Origin: Glandiceps talaboti
Taxonomy: Eukaryota > Hemichordata > Enteropneusta > Spengelidae
Assembly: GCF_964340395.1 (NCBI RefSeq)
Contig: NC_135565.1
Location: 4,192,642-4,256,641 of the forward strand
Direction of reading: 5' to 3'
Length of the DNA stretch: 64,000 nt
Shown one piece after another: positions 26,881-40,329 of this stretch (positions within the stretch are counted from its first letter, which is position 1; every line of letters starts with the position of its first letter). The notes beneath the pieces were generated by a model. It was not told where the DNA came from. It saw only the letters and a program-made list of their open reading frames with translations, and searched no databases. The translations under genes were made by a program, and so were the position numbers.

Positions 26881-28675
26881 TCCAGTATATACCTGTACCC
26901 ATTCCCTAGCCAAGTACCCCCACACCTATTACCCAGCCAAGTATCCCCATACCTTTACCCACCCAAGTACCCCCATACCTTTACCCACCCAAGTGCCCCC
27001 ATACCTTTACCCACCCAAGTACCCCCATACCTATTACCCACCCAAGTACCCCCACACCTATTACCCACCCTGACCCAAGTACCCCATACCTATTACCCAG
27101 CCAAGTACCCCCATACCTATTACCCACCCAAGTACCCCCACACCTATTACCCACCCTGACCCAAGTACCCCATACCTATTACCCAGCCAAGTACCCCCAC
27201 ACCTATTACCCAGCCAAGTACCCCCACACCTATTACCCAGCCAAGTACTCCCATACCTTTACCCAGCCAAGTACCCCATACCTATTACCCAGCCAAGTAC
27301 CCCCATACCTATTACCCAGCCAAGTACCCCATACATATTACCCACCCTGACCCAAGTACCCCATATCTATTACAAAGCCAAGTACCCCTACCTATTACCC
27401 AGCCAAGGACCCCATACCTATTACCCAGCCAAGTACCCCCATACCTATTACCCACCCAAGTACCCCATACCTATTACCCAGCCAAGGACCCCATACCTAT
27501 TACCCAGCCAAGGACCCCATACCTATTACCCAGCCAAGTACCCCCATACCTATTACCCACCCAAGTACCCCCATACCTATTACCCACCCAAGTACCCCCA
27601 CACCTATTACCCAGCCAAGAACCCCTACCTATTACCCAGCCAAGTACCCCACACCTATTACCCAGCCAAGTACCCCATACCTATTACCCAGCCAAGGACC
27701 CCATACCTATTACCCAGCCAAGTACCCCCATACCTATTACCCACCCAAGTACCCCCATACCTATTACCCACCCAAGTACCCCACACCTATTACCCACCCA
27801 AGTACCCCCATACCTTTACCCACCCAAGTACCCCCATACCTATTACCCAGCCAAGTACCCCCATACCTATTACCCAGCCAAGTACCCCCATACCTATTAC
27901 CCAGCCAAATACCTCCATACCTTTACCCACCCAAGTACTCCCTACCTATTACCCAGCCAAGTACCCCCATACCTATTACCCAGCCAAGTACCCCCATACC
28001 TATTACCTAGCCAAGTACCCCATACCTATTACCCAGCCAAGTACCCCCATACCTATTACCCAGCCAAGTACCCCCATACCTATTACCCAGCCAAGTACCC
28101 CATACCTATTACCCAGCCAAGTACCCCCATACCTATTACCCAGCCAAGTACCCATACATGTACCTATTACCCACCCAAGTACCCCCATACCTTTACCCAC
28201 CCAAGTACCCCCATACCTATTACCCAGCCAAGTACCCCCATACCTATTACCCAGCCAAGTACCCCCATACCTATTACCCAGCCAAATACCCCCATACCTT
28301 TACCCACCCAAGTACTCCCTACCTATTACCCAGCCAAGTACCCCCATACCTATTACCCAGCCAAGTACCCCCATACCTATTACCTAGCCAAGTACCCCAT
28401 ACCTATTACCCAGCCAAGTACCCCCATACCTATTACCCAGCCAAGTACCCCCATACCTATTACCCAGCCAAGTACCCCATACCTATTACCCAGCCAAGTA
28501 CCCCCATACCTATTACCCAGCCAAGTACCCATACATGTACCTATTACCCACCCAAGTACCCCCATACCTATTACCCACCCAAGTACCCCACACACCTATT
28601 ACCCAGCCAAGAACCCCTACCTATTACCCAGCCAAGTACCCCCATACCTTTATCCAGCCAAGTACCCCACCCCCT
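26880..28675. repeat. 27-bp C-rich minisatellite, about 66 copies, with higher-order structure
   Basis: The unit contains CCTATTACCCAGCCAAGTAC and CCCCATA. It lies in the EIF4G2 leader intron upstream of the GUG exon. The minus strand has GGGGG, GGG and GG runs spaced as in G-quadruplex formers. A block of about 377 bp (14 units) is duplicated: the marker AAATACC is at 27907 and 28284, and CATACATGTAC at about 28154 and 28531. Confidence 0.96.
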
Positions 28676-28699
28676 TCCTTGAAAAATCAGTGTGAAACA

Positions 28700-29390
28700 A
28701 CATTGACCAAAGTATGTGTTTGTAACTCAATATATTTCAAAAGATAAAAAAACATATAAATTATTTTGTTATTGTATGTATATAAATGTATGTACAGTAT
28801 TACCCAACTTTTTTACATTTTATGAATCTTTTTCACATTATTGAGTTACAAACATGGACTTGACATACATGTATATTGTTTCACATTGATTTTTCAAGTA
28901 GGAAGCCGTGATAAAATTTGTTTTATAAATTAAAAATCCAAAATAGATACCAAGTCCTCATCCATGCATGTATGGCTAACTGTGCAAAGCCATACAAAAA
29001 TAAATATTATGTAGCTTGTAACTTTGATATGTAGAAAGAGATTTAATCATTAGCTTGCTTACTTTCCCAGTGTATAGAAACAGATTACTGGTATTCAGCC
29101 AGCAACTGGCAGGGTTCCAGGATAAATAGTTCTCTTCCATGGCAAGCCATTTGTTTGTGTAATAGTGTTAACAGTAGCAACATGTACCAGTGTATATGTA
29201 CATGTATATTGTATTCGGGTATTCAATGGCACTGTTCTAAAATTAGCAACAAATTATTGTAAACAGCTTTGTTGATAACTACTACTAGAGTTCAATGTTC
29301 TCTACACTTGACCAGAAGGGAAAAAGATCAATGACCTTTTCATGCAGGCACTATTAAAATACAACTGCAGACTTCCAAGCATTGAGGAAT
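28700..29390 (+). other. EIF4G2 leader intron, unique sequence
   Basis: AT-rich, with no exon, RNA gene or repeat array recognised. Confidence 0.45.
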
Positions 29391-29394
29391 GGAT

Positions 29395-29707
29395 CCTGTT
29401 ACAAACAAGGAACTTAAACAAAAGAATTGGGTTCATAACACTTGGCACAGCAGGTTGTAACAACATAGGCTTGTAGTACATTTTATGGTTTGATAAGAAC
29501 AGTGTTATGGCCTCTTTATGTGTACATGAAATGCCAGGGGAACTGTAAATTTGTTTGTGAACATGAACTATTATGTAAAGAGGCCATACAACTGTTCTTA
29601 TCAAATGATGGAATGTAATACAAGTCTCTGCTGTTCCAACATGCTATGCCAAGTGTTATTAATCCAATTCAGTTGTTTATATTTGTACTTGCCCTGTTTG
29701 TAACAGG
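29395..29707. mobile_element. Foldback element with about 130-bp arms
   Basis: Left arm 29395-29520 and right arm 29574-29707 are inverted copies sharing CCTGTTACAAACA, AACACTTGGCA, TTTGATAAGAACAGT and ATGGCCTCTTTA, with a loop of about 50 bp. In pre-mRNA it would form a long hairpin about 500 nt upstream of the EIF4G2 start exon. No ORF of note. Confidence 0.8.
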
Positions 29708-30221
29708 TTCCGTTTGTCAATTTGTCAATGCTTCAATGTCGGCAGTGGTTCCATTAGTTGACCCTTTAGGAGCAAGGGAAGGAATACCCATTCCCATAAG
29801 ACCAAATCTCTGAACATCTGCAAACTAAAATAATTTGCTGTACTGGAGGCATTGATAATGATGCTTTGTTGTATCAATTCATTTGCATTGACATTGTGCA
29901 AAAATCAGTGTCCATTGTAAGTGTTCCTGTGTAACTGTTATTTCACCTGGGTTCCCAAACAAAATTACCATAGACTGTATGGGAAAACACTGCCATTTTT
30001 ACCTCTTACTCCCTCTCAGTAACCATGTAGCAAACAAAAATCCATGTTTTTTGTTCAAAGACAATAACTTGGCTTGTACATGGTATACAGGTAATATACA
30101 TTGCATGTACGTTTGTCTCTAAAAATAGAAAACCAAATAACTGGGATATTGTTTTGTTTGCAGGATTTCTCAGTGTGTGATCAACTCACAGACATTTGTT
30201 TGGTAAGTTACACATTTCAAG

Positions 30222-30418
30222 GTGGAAGGCCCCATCGCAGCCAGTGGTGCTTCTCGTAGTGCTGGGCCAAAGAGAGGAAGGCAACAGCAAGGGACACCAC
30301 AGAGCACACATCATACCAACACCAAAACCTATCTACGATGGATTCCTCCAAGTACATATAAACGAGATGTCGTTTCTATACACCAGAAACAGGACACTAC
30401 ATTTAGACGTGTGCGAGG
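30222..30418 (+). CDS. EIF4G2: EIF4G2 start exon with conserved GUG initiation codon
   Basis: GTG at 30222-30224 opens [15 protein letters not shown], which aligns with human DAP5 (M)ESAIAEGGASRFSA, also initiated at GUG. Context is A at -3 and G at +4. An in-frame TAA lies six codons upstream (30204-30206) with no ATG between, and the exon's first in-frame ATG is not near the conserved N-terminus. The exon probably begins after TTTGCAG at about 30164. It ends CGAGG|GTAAGT in phase 2. Confidence 0.85.
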
Positions 30419-33400
30419 GTAAGTAATCTTCCTGGTTGTTGACAATATTCCACTCAGTTCTTGAGTGGAGGTGGGGAATTGATAGCAGTAAAATTATGAA
30501 TTGAAGTGAATGTAATGTGGTATGGTTAACAGCTGCAAAGAAATCAGAAACTCATCACAGTGCTTGCTACTTCTACAAGTGGGACAAGCTGAGTTTATGA
30601 ATCAAGCTTTTTTACTCAAATGAAAATACTTACATAATTTTTTAAAACATTCATTCCTTTACATGTAATTATTCTATCTTGGTATTTCTGTCAATACATG
30701 CCTTTTATATAACATTGCAAGTATCATCTGGCATTTTTAGAACAGTTGATTGCACAGTTGGAATTTCCTCAACAATTTTTCATATGCATGATAAATTACG
30801 TCATTGGTTTGTTTATAGGTTATACCTCCATAATACTAGGTTTGAGTTCAATCATTTGTAAGCGGTGGTTAAGTGTGCTTCAAGTGTGGCTGTTGATCAT
30901 AAGTGAAAGTGTCAAACTTTATATCTTCAATATTTGTATTAGCAATTCTAACAATTGTGTTTTCTTTGATTTTCTACAGTATACTCAATAAGTTAACACC
31001 AGAGAAGTTTGATAAACTGAGCTTAGAACTCCTCAATGTTGGCATAGACTCCAAAGTTATTCTCAAGGGGGTTATTTTGTTGGTAAGTATAAAACAAAGA
31101 ATTATGCACAATTGTACAGCATTATTTATACTTTAAGAAAGTTTAATATCATGAAAATACTGACACAGACACAAACAGTTCAATTGCAACAGTTGTCAGT
31201 TGTTCCAGTCAAACTTGTGTGTCTCAAGGTCCAATACTTTGTGATCATGCCAGTAGCTAGTTATTCTTGTGTGTATCAAGGTCCAGTAATTTGTAATCAT
31301 GCCAGTAGCTAGTTATAATTATCTGACTAAGCAGAAATTTACAGTTTTACAAACACTAAATTCATTATGTTTTGTGAGAACTTGAGATTGACAATGATTA
31401 TTAAAGGGGAATGCCACTTTAGGAAATAGAGACATTTTCATAAACCATACGTTCTGGAAAATCATTTCATGATTTTACATCGCCTACAAGTACATGTTGT
31501 ACTTGCGATTTCAGAGAAACATCAAGTTGATCATGTGCATTTATAGGTATATCTTTGCTATGGGCTATTGCATCATGGGAATCTGCAGAAATAATGTTTG
31601 AACACTGAATAATCCTGAGTACAGAGTGCAAAAATAAAATGTTACACACATCAGTGTAAAACAGCTGTCATGAATATTCATTGTCAACCATTGGATATGT
31701 TATTTCTGCTGACTCCCATGATACAATAGCTCAAAGCAAAAATATCCTATAACGGCACAAGTTCAACTTCAGGTTTCTCTGAAATTGCAAGTAATTGTAG
31801 GTGATGTAAAGTTATAAAATGACTCTCCAGAACCCGTAGTTTATGAAAATGTCTGTATTTCCTGGAGTGGTGTTCCCCTTTAACAATAAAAAGCATTTTG
31901 ATATCAGATGACCTTTGAACATTAACCTATAGAAGCATTGCCATGGTGATACGAAAGACATCGTACATTACACATACATTATTAATGGTAGCCATACAAA
32001 ATAATTTCCCTTTCAATATGTTTTTTGTGTGTTAATGTTGATATGGACTCTACTTTAATTCTCCAAATTGTTATTTTTTGGGGGTGAGACACTGAGAGTC
32101 AAACCAAATGTACATTATTAATGTTGTTAGCGTAGAATAATTTCCTCCCCTGAATTGTTTTTCTCCATACTTGGCACAAAGCCAAGTCATTTCAAAACAG
32201 ATACTGTTTCAGCGTTTGAAAAAACAGTTGCACAAAATAATGTTTGGTAAAAATGAATATGATCATATTAAATTAATATTTGCTAAAAACTTCATTTAGG
32301 TAAGAATAAGAAGCAGAGGTCCGCTTGTGAGTCAACAGTATTGCGCAGTGTTTCATTCATTTACATTTAATTGTTGTGAAACTTTCAAGCAACTCAAATT
32401 ACTTGTTTTCCTTTCTTTGCCAAATAATGTAGTTCAGTGGTATATTTTTAAATCGTCTCGAGTGCAAAATAATTTCAACTCTTTGTTCATTATAATTTTC
32501 TCTTCTTTGCAAAGATCTTTGAAAAAAGTTTCAGACGAGTCAAGTATATTCACACAGATTAGATTTGTACTGGATTGATTTTCTTTGTCATATGTGTTAC
32601 AATGTATACATTTAATGCATTGTTTCATTCATCATATTTTTTTTTTCTTTTCTCTACCAAGATCTTTGAAAAAGCTTTAGATGAGCAAAAGTATAGTTCT
32701 ACCTATGCACAGCTATGTAGACGATTGTGTGAAGACGCTCCCAACTTTGAACCATCAGGCAGCTCAGGACCCTCCGTAAGTATTTGATGATGGTGACTTG
32801 ACATGGACACAATCATGATTTGCAAAGTGACATACACACTGGCACTCAAGCAGCATCAGGTTCTGATACATATATTTATCCCAAACAGTGGTAAAAATAC
32901 AACTCTTTGTTCACATTATTTCACTGTTTTCGAAATCGGCAGTAGGGGAGGTTTGGTAGCACCACAGTGTTTTCGAAATCGGCAGTATTTTTTTTGGGGG
33001 GGTGGGGGGTGTTATTGTGTTTTGGATTTTGATGGAAGAAAAAATCCATGAATCTACAGTGGCATGACCTTGTCTAGAGTGTTGTATTTTCTCTTGTCCC
33101 CATTTCTTTAATACAATATAGTTTTGCTTTAGATAAAAATCAATACAATAGTTGGTGTTTATTAGTATACTAATCTATTATGACTGCTACTAACAGATGG
33201 TATAATCTACACCTGTTATGACATCAACTGAACCTGTCAAACTCCAGTGACTTGATCGTTTCACAATCATGTGTTTTCTCTAGAAACCATCTTAAATATG
33301 TTGCAATAAGGTTACATGTATGTAAGGTTATGAAAACAACACAAGGTTCTGTGTACTGATCAATAAAAAGTTGCCATGGAAACTAGTTCATCCATGACAG

Positions 33401-36368
33401 GTCACCATGGAAACTAACTTATCAATAACATGTTGCCATGGAAACTTTTAAATAACTGTCTAATTTTAATTACCTTTTGAATTATTATAATAGTATTATA
33501 TTATATTTTTCTAACTGAGTGACTTGAAAAACATGGTGGGACTGTGTGTTTCCAATACCACACGACACAATTTTATTTTATGGTTAATCTACATGAAAAA
33601 GTCCTCTGAATACTTGAAGTAGCTTTAGCACCATATATGGGCATTGCCGTACAAGGTTTGCTGAAATTCGATGCATTGGTATGATTAAGGTACAAACCGG
33701 TGACCAAAGAATTCAATTAAAATCACTAACAATGGACATTAAAATAACACAGTAAATGGTTCATTACATTTCAATCAATTTATAACATGTTTTAGGAAAG
33801 TTGCAATGCTGATTAATTACCTTGGCCACACAAATATGCCATTTTGTACAATCATGCCAAACCATATTTGTATGCAAGCTAGGGAGACTGGTCTTAGACC
33901 CCTCAGTCTTTTGGTGAAAGTGTAGGTGACTTTGACTCTTAGCTTGCCCTTATTTGTAGTCCTGTCCTTATAACACCCAATTTATCAGTTGGCTGTGTAA
34001 ATTTGTCTTTAATTAGATAGAGTGTAGAACAAAACACAATTTTCCTATATTACAGAACATTAATCTTTTTGTAAAATTTGTGACAATGACTAATTGTTGT
34101 TGTGTTCTTGTTTATTGCAGACATTCCAGCGTCTACTGATCTCCAAGTGCCAAGATGAGTTTGAGAACAGATCCCGGGCATTTGCAGGTAAATTTTGTAA
34201 ATATGAAGTGTTGAAAGAAAAATAACTGACCTTATTTTACAACTTTTTTTCACACACAGTATCCAAATATGTACATGGCTGCCAATTTTCTTGTCCTTCA
34301 TACTACCTCAGACTCCATCAAATCATGAGGGCGCCCTTTTATCTGGTTCCCTATAACTGTTGTTATGGTAACTAAAAGACTAAATACTGTAAACTAGTTA
34401 TCTTTGTCACTAGAAAAATGTGCAAGTTTATAGTCTTCAGCTAAATCCAACAGACTAATTTTTATGAATTACTGCGTCTGGTGTACTGTTTATTTACAGA
34501 GGGGCATTTTAGTCACTACAACTTATTGTCACATTTTTGTTTGCTAGTGAAATAAACAAACTAAGTTCTCAGTGAAAATGTCTGGGTTTATATTACAGTA
34601 TGAAATTGTACTCAATAATCCCCTCTCTATATTTGGGTTTGGTTTTAAATGTCAGAAATTTTTCTTACTGTTTACATATGCGATATCTAATATAGTATAT
34701 AGTTATATAAACCTGTACAACAGTTGCTCCAATCAGTAGCATTTCATGAAGTCTTCAAGAGGTTTTGATGTCATAAAATTATTGTATGATTCTTAAAATA
34801 TTGTTTGATGTGTGGTTACATTATCCTCAATCAATTCCTGTTTTTTGGTGGTTTGTATTACATGTTTGTTTGTTTGTTATTTATAGCCTATGACTCGGCT
34901 GGCCCACTTTCTCCTGAGGAACAGGAGGAGAGACGTAGTGCTAAACGTAAGATGCTTGGCAACATCAAGTTCATTGGTAAGTTTTCCTGATTTATGTTAC
35001 AGTTCCGAAGTCACCTTCAGATTTGCTAGCATATGGTCAGCTCAATGTTAACATAGGACTGGTGTAGGCATTAACCCTTCCAGTTGCTAACACATACTGG
35101 TGAGGTGTTAGTGTCAGCCTAGTGTTAGCACTGAGCTAGTCTGGTGTTAACATAGGACTGGTGAAGGCATTAACCCTTCCAGTTGCTAACACACACTGGT
35201 GAGGTGTGTGTGCCAGCCTAGTGTTACTGAGCTAGTCTGGTGTTAACATAGGACTGGTGTAGGCATTAACCCTACCAGCTGCTAACACATACTGGTAAAG
35301 TGTGTGTACCAGTCTAGTGTTAGCACTGAGCTAGTCTGGTGTTAACATAGGACTGGTACAGGCATTAATCCTTCCAGTTGCTAACACACACTGGTGAGGT
35401 GTGTGTGCCAGCCTAGTGTTACTGAGCTAGCCTGGTGTTAATGCAGGACTGGTGTAGGCATTAACCCTTCCAGTCTATAACTGATGAGGTGTCATTGCCC
35501 AGTGACCAATTAACTGTTAAATAGTAATTCTATCAATGGTAAAATATGATTTTATATGGACATTGACTTATTGAGCCATAGTTTTCAAAAAATAATTTTG
35601 AGAAATTCAATCAATGCAGTTTGGCAACTTGTAACCAGAATTGATAAAAGTTATTATTTATGCATGATAATCTTGTTGATATTTTTGGTGTTTCAGGCGA
35701 ACTTGGAAAACTGGATATGCTACATGAGTCAATTTTACATAGGTGCATTAAGCAGGTAGGTTATGGAATAATTACTACTCTGGCAACTGAGGTTACAGTT
35801 TAGTGAGATACTGAAACTAAATCTATTGTCCAATGTGGTAGATTACACAAGTGGGTGATAGCAGTTCCTCTGTTGTGCAGATGTAATCACCCTGTGATCA
35901 AGATAGTGTAAACATATGAAGTATCATAGAATGTACAAGATTTGAAGAATGTAGAAACAACAAATGATATCTTGTGGCAATAGTTAGATTTTTACATTAT
36001 TTAAGGCAAGAACCCATGGTTGTTGAAAAGGTGCAACTGTAGTAGCGCCCCTGTGGTTGAAACAAGGGTAAACTGTAGTAGTACGCCTGTGTTCAATATT
36101 CAGTCTTGTTTAATGGGAAATTGTAATAGCGCCTTCATTAGACTTGAGTTGGATAGAGGAAAATGACAAAGTGCTTAAAGTTGGCCAGTATATCATACAC
36201 ACATCTTACTTCCACCTTCATGTACTGTAAAAGAGATTTATCACAACATGTCTGTTATAATATTACTTTTTCGACATTGTGCTATCTGTAACTTTTATAT
36301 CTCCAGTGTTGATGGGTAGTTGTATTAATGTCATCTGTCAGCAATGAAATTGAAACCCCATGATTGAT

Positions 36369-36401
<33 letters not shown>

Positions 36402-36598
36402 AATATACCTCTCTGTTTTGATTGATATGGTTGCAGTTGCTTGATAAGAAAAAGAACCAGTCTGTATCAGACATCACAGAAGACTTGGAATGTCTCTGTC
36501 AGATAATGAAGACTGTAGGCCCAAGATTGGACTCACAAAGAGCCAAGGTAGGCAGACGGAAACCTGGGTGGGTGCGTGTGGGGGGGGGGGGGGGGGGG

Positions 36599-36632
<34 letters not shown>

Positions 36633-39600
36633 GGAGAGAAGAGAAAGAGTTTTCTAGATTGAAAGTTGTAAGGAAGAAAATGTCAGATGTGTAAGAAAGT
36701 GGGTGACTAGGAGTGTAAGGCAGGTATACAGATAAGAGAGAAATGAAGGATTTGATAGGAGAACTAAAGAAAATGTAATCTCCATCAGTGTATGACAAGA
36801 AAAAATGATGAGTTTGAAAGACTAGAATGAAACTATAAAATATGGCCATGTAGTATGTCATGCATCTCAAGATTTTAATCATGTGATTGTATTTTACAGG
36901 CTCTTATGGATCAGTATTTTATGCGTATGCATGTTTTAGCCAACAATACAGATCTCCCTGCTCGCATTAGATTTATGTTGCAAGATACACTTGAACTCAG
37001 AGAAAGCAGTGTAAGTAAACTTGATGCTCCTCTTTTGTGAACAGTGCCCTCTGGTGGCAGTCGTTTGATAAATATTACTCCACAGTGACATATTTTCAGT
37101 GATGTTGATGTGGCAATACATAAAGTCTGCATGATAGGGTAAGAATTCAATTGACATAATATAGTGTTCACTAGACCACTACAGTAGGAACAGTACATCT
37201 GATTGGACAATGGAAATAGTTTCATCCCACATGTAGAACAGCAAGGAGTAAGATTTTGTTTGTATGATATATTGATAGACCCAAGACACATTGTAGTGTT
37301 CACTGGGAGCATAGCATCAGTGCATGTGTCTGGTTCCTAGCATCAGTGCATGCGTTTGGTTCCTAGCATAAATGCGTTTGGTTCCATGAACTTGGATGGG
37401 ATGATACTCCATGCAGGATCCCTGTGCTGTGCAGTCAACATGTCAAATATTCTTGAATGAGTAGTGATTTTTTGACTTGTTTCATTTCAGTGGGTGCCAC
37501 GTAAAGTTCTGCAAGATAGCAGTCCAAGAACTATAGAACAAATACGACATGAGGCTACAAAGGTTAGTTACTGAATCAATTACACCATGAACACAATCAA
37601 AGCTATGAAATATGAGACTTGTTATACAGGTAGAGAACTGTATATGTCCAATCAGCACCAAGTTCTATTTGACCAATCATCAAAGAGTTCTATTTGACCA
37701 ATCAGCACCAATTTCTATTTGACCAATCAGCACCAATTTCTATTTGACCAATCAGCACCAATTTCTATTTGACCAATCAGCACCAATTTCTATTTGACAA
37801 ATCATCTTTGACTGAGAGTTGTATTTGACCAATCATTGAGTTCAGTTTGACCAATTACAACTAAGTTCTATTTGACCTATCACCTCTGTGCTGTTTCACC
37901 AATCAGCACACCAGACAGATTTCTGTCCAATTTTTCCATTCTGTGCATATGATATAGTCCATAGGCCTCTGGAAGTCAAGATCTTAATATTGTTGAACAA
38001 ATATCATAATTTGGCTAATACTTAGTCTTAATAGCTGTCTGACCTGAGCTGTGTCATATAGTATACAGCAAGTAAGTTGACATTATGACAGGTGATTTAT
38101 TAACACACAATTGTAACTGTTTGCTTTATGTTCTGGCGTGCTCTTCAGGACTATGGTGTGTTTTTTCCACCCAATGGGCCAAATTTGAAACATAAGGACT
38201 TCTTTGGCGGCCCTTTTGATGACGGTATAGACATGCTTGGTGTCCAGAAACGAGGCGGTGTAATCACAGGTGGACTGAGTGATGTCTTCATGCCATCCAT
38301 GGGTAAGTACACAAACTTAATGCTTGCTAGCTTTACAGTAACTGTCAAGTTGTCCACATAATAATTGGGTGATAATACTCAATCAAGCTAATAATAGCAA
38401 ACTAAAATGGAACTATATTTTAAGAAATACTGTGACAGATATCTTTACTGTATATTTATAATACTGTAGTCCAACATTAGGAGATAAAAAATCTGTAACA
38501 TTCTCTAAAATGGAAGTTTCATAGGCATTCTGTGAGTTCGTGAGTGTGTTACATGGTCAAAGTCATCTTGTATAATGAGTGTCATCTCCTTCCCATCCAA
38601 TATATGCAGAATTCTACGACCATCATATTTCAAGGAGTGGTAGATACCGTGCTTCAGCAGCTAAAACTAATCATTTTAAATCGTCTTTCGTCCCATCCGC
38701 TATCTCAGTTCTTAATAGCAATCATTGTCGCTCTTTTTAGTACTGTGCTGTTGTTCAGTTTTAGTATGTTGTGTAATATATGTAATGCTATCTTTTGTAT
38801 TGCTTTTATTTTTGTTTTACCTGCAAGAACTGTCGTTTTAATTTCCCCTGGTGGGATGAATACAGTAATTCTGATTCTGATTAACCCTACCCCTATATAC
38901 AGAGTAGGTCTTTGAACACTGAATGAGGTTAAATGTTTTGTCACTTGAGGAAAACTCGCTGTCAGAAACACCACCCTCCTGTGAGTGTAATTATATCAAT
39001 ATCCATTTAATGTGACTTGGTAATGAGTGTTCTCACTCAGGTATTCTCTTTCTACTGTAGGAAGCATAGGTACAGGACCAGGAGTTATTCAGGACAGTTT
39101 CAACGGCTACTCTCCACCCTTAGGACGACCACGTAGCCCACGGGCCAGTGACTCTCGAAATGCCAATGGAAACGGTAACCAAGGTAAGAAAACCTCCCCC
39201 GAATTGTAGTGATGCAGGTCATTCAAGGTCATGTAAAAAAAGAATGTAATCTGAAACTGAAATACATCCCAAAACATTCCAAAACTGAAATACATCCCAA
39301 AACATTCCAAAACTGAAATACATCCCAAAACATTCCAAAACTGAAATTTCATGACAGTGTTGTATACCAAGGATGTGTGCACCCTGACAGTGACCTCTGA
39401 CCCTGCTATTATTGTTCATGCACAGGTTACCAAAACTATTCCAACCAGAAAGGTCAATCACAGAGACAGCATGATGGTGGTAACCAAGGCAACCAGGGTT
39501 ATCAGAATCGTCAGGGCAACCAGCAGCGTGACCTACCCCCTAGGTTCATGAAGAAAGGTCCTTTCAGCTTGGGTTCTGAAGAGGTACGTGGTAGCTTACA

Positions 39601-39822
39601 ATATGAAAACATCACAGTTGTTAATTTGTCTGTCAGCATTTGTGATAAGTATGTCTGTCTTTGTTTTCCCAGTCTGTTGCAGTGTGAATTGGTGTGTCTC
39701 ATCATTTACTGGTGGTATGCATGTGTGTCTTTCTCACTCACTCTATATCATATATGGTGATGTGTTCATCTCTCAGTCTGTCTGGTGCCTTGTGTGTGTG
39801 TGTGTTTGGAGAGGCCTGTCTT

Positions 39823-39853
<31 letters not shown>

Positions 39854-40270
39854 AGACTGTCTCTTGCAACCAAAATTAGTTGATAAAGGTATTAGCCTCA
39901 ATTGACTACTTACAAACTCCATGTTCTGCATTACCTTGACAACAGTAAATCGCTAACAGTGACTTCAAACCCATAGCTATATTTTGAGTAATAATAATGT
40001 AATAATAAGTTATTACATGTGGACAATTGTTTTTAGTAATTTACTAATTTGTTTTCTCTCATCAGATAAGTCTACGTCCAGCTAAGGACTCTATGGTATT
40101 GAAACCACAAGCCCCCAGTATGATGCCATCAGCTAGACCAACCATTGGTCAGCTACCACAGTCAGCTATGGCGCCATCAAGTGCTCCACAAATGACTGTA
40201 CCAACTAACACACAGAACCAGCAGTCTTCACCCAAGGTATGGATACTATGAATAGAAATGCGCACACACG

Positions 40271-40329
<59 letters not shown>

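Noticed and set aside
28158-28682. 174-codon proline/tyrosine-rich frame
   Set aside because: 27-bp minisatellite (9 codons per unit) in an EIF4G2 intron; open on the other strand too.
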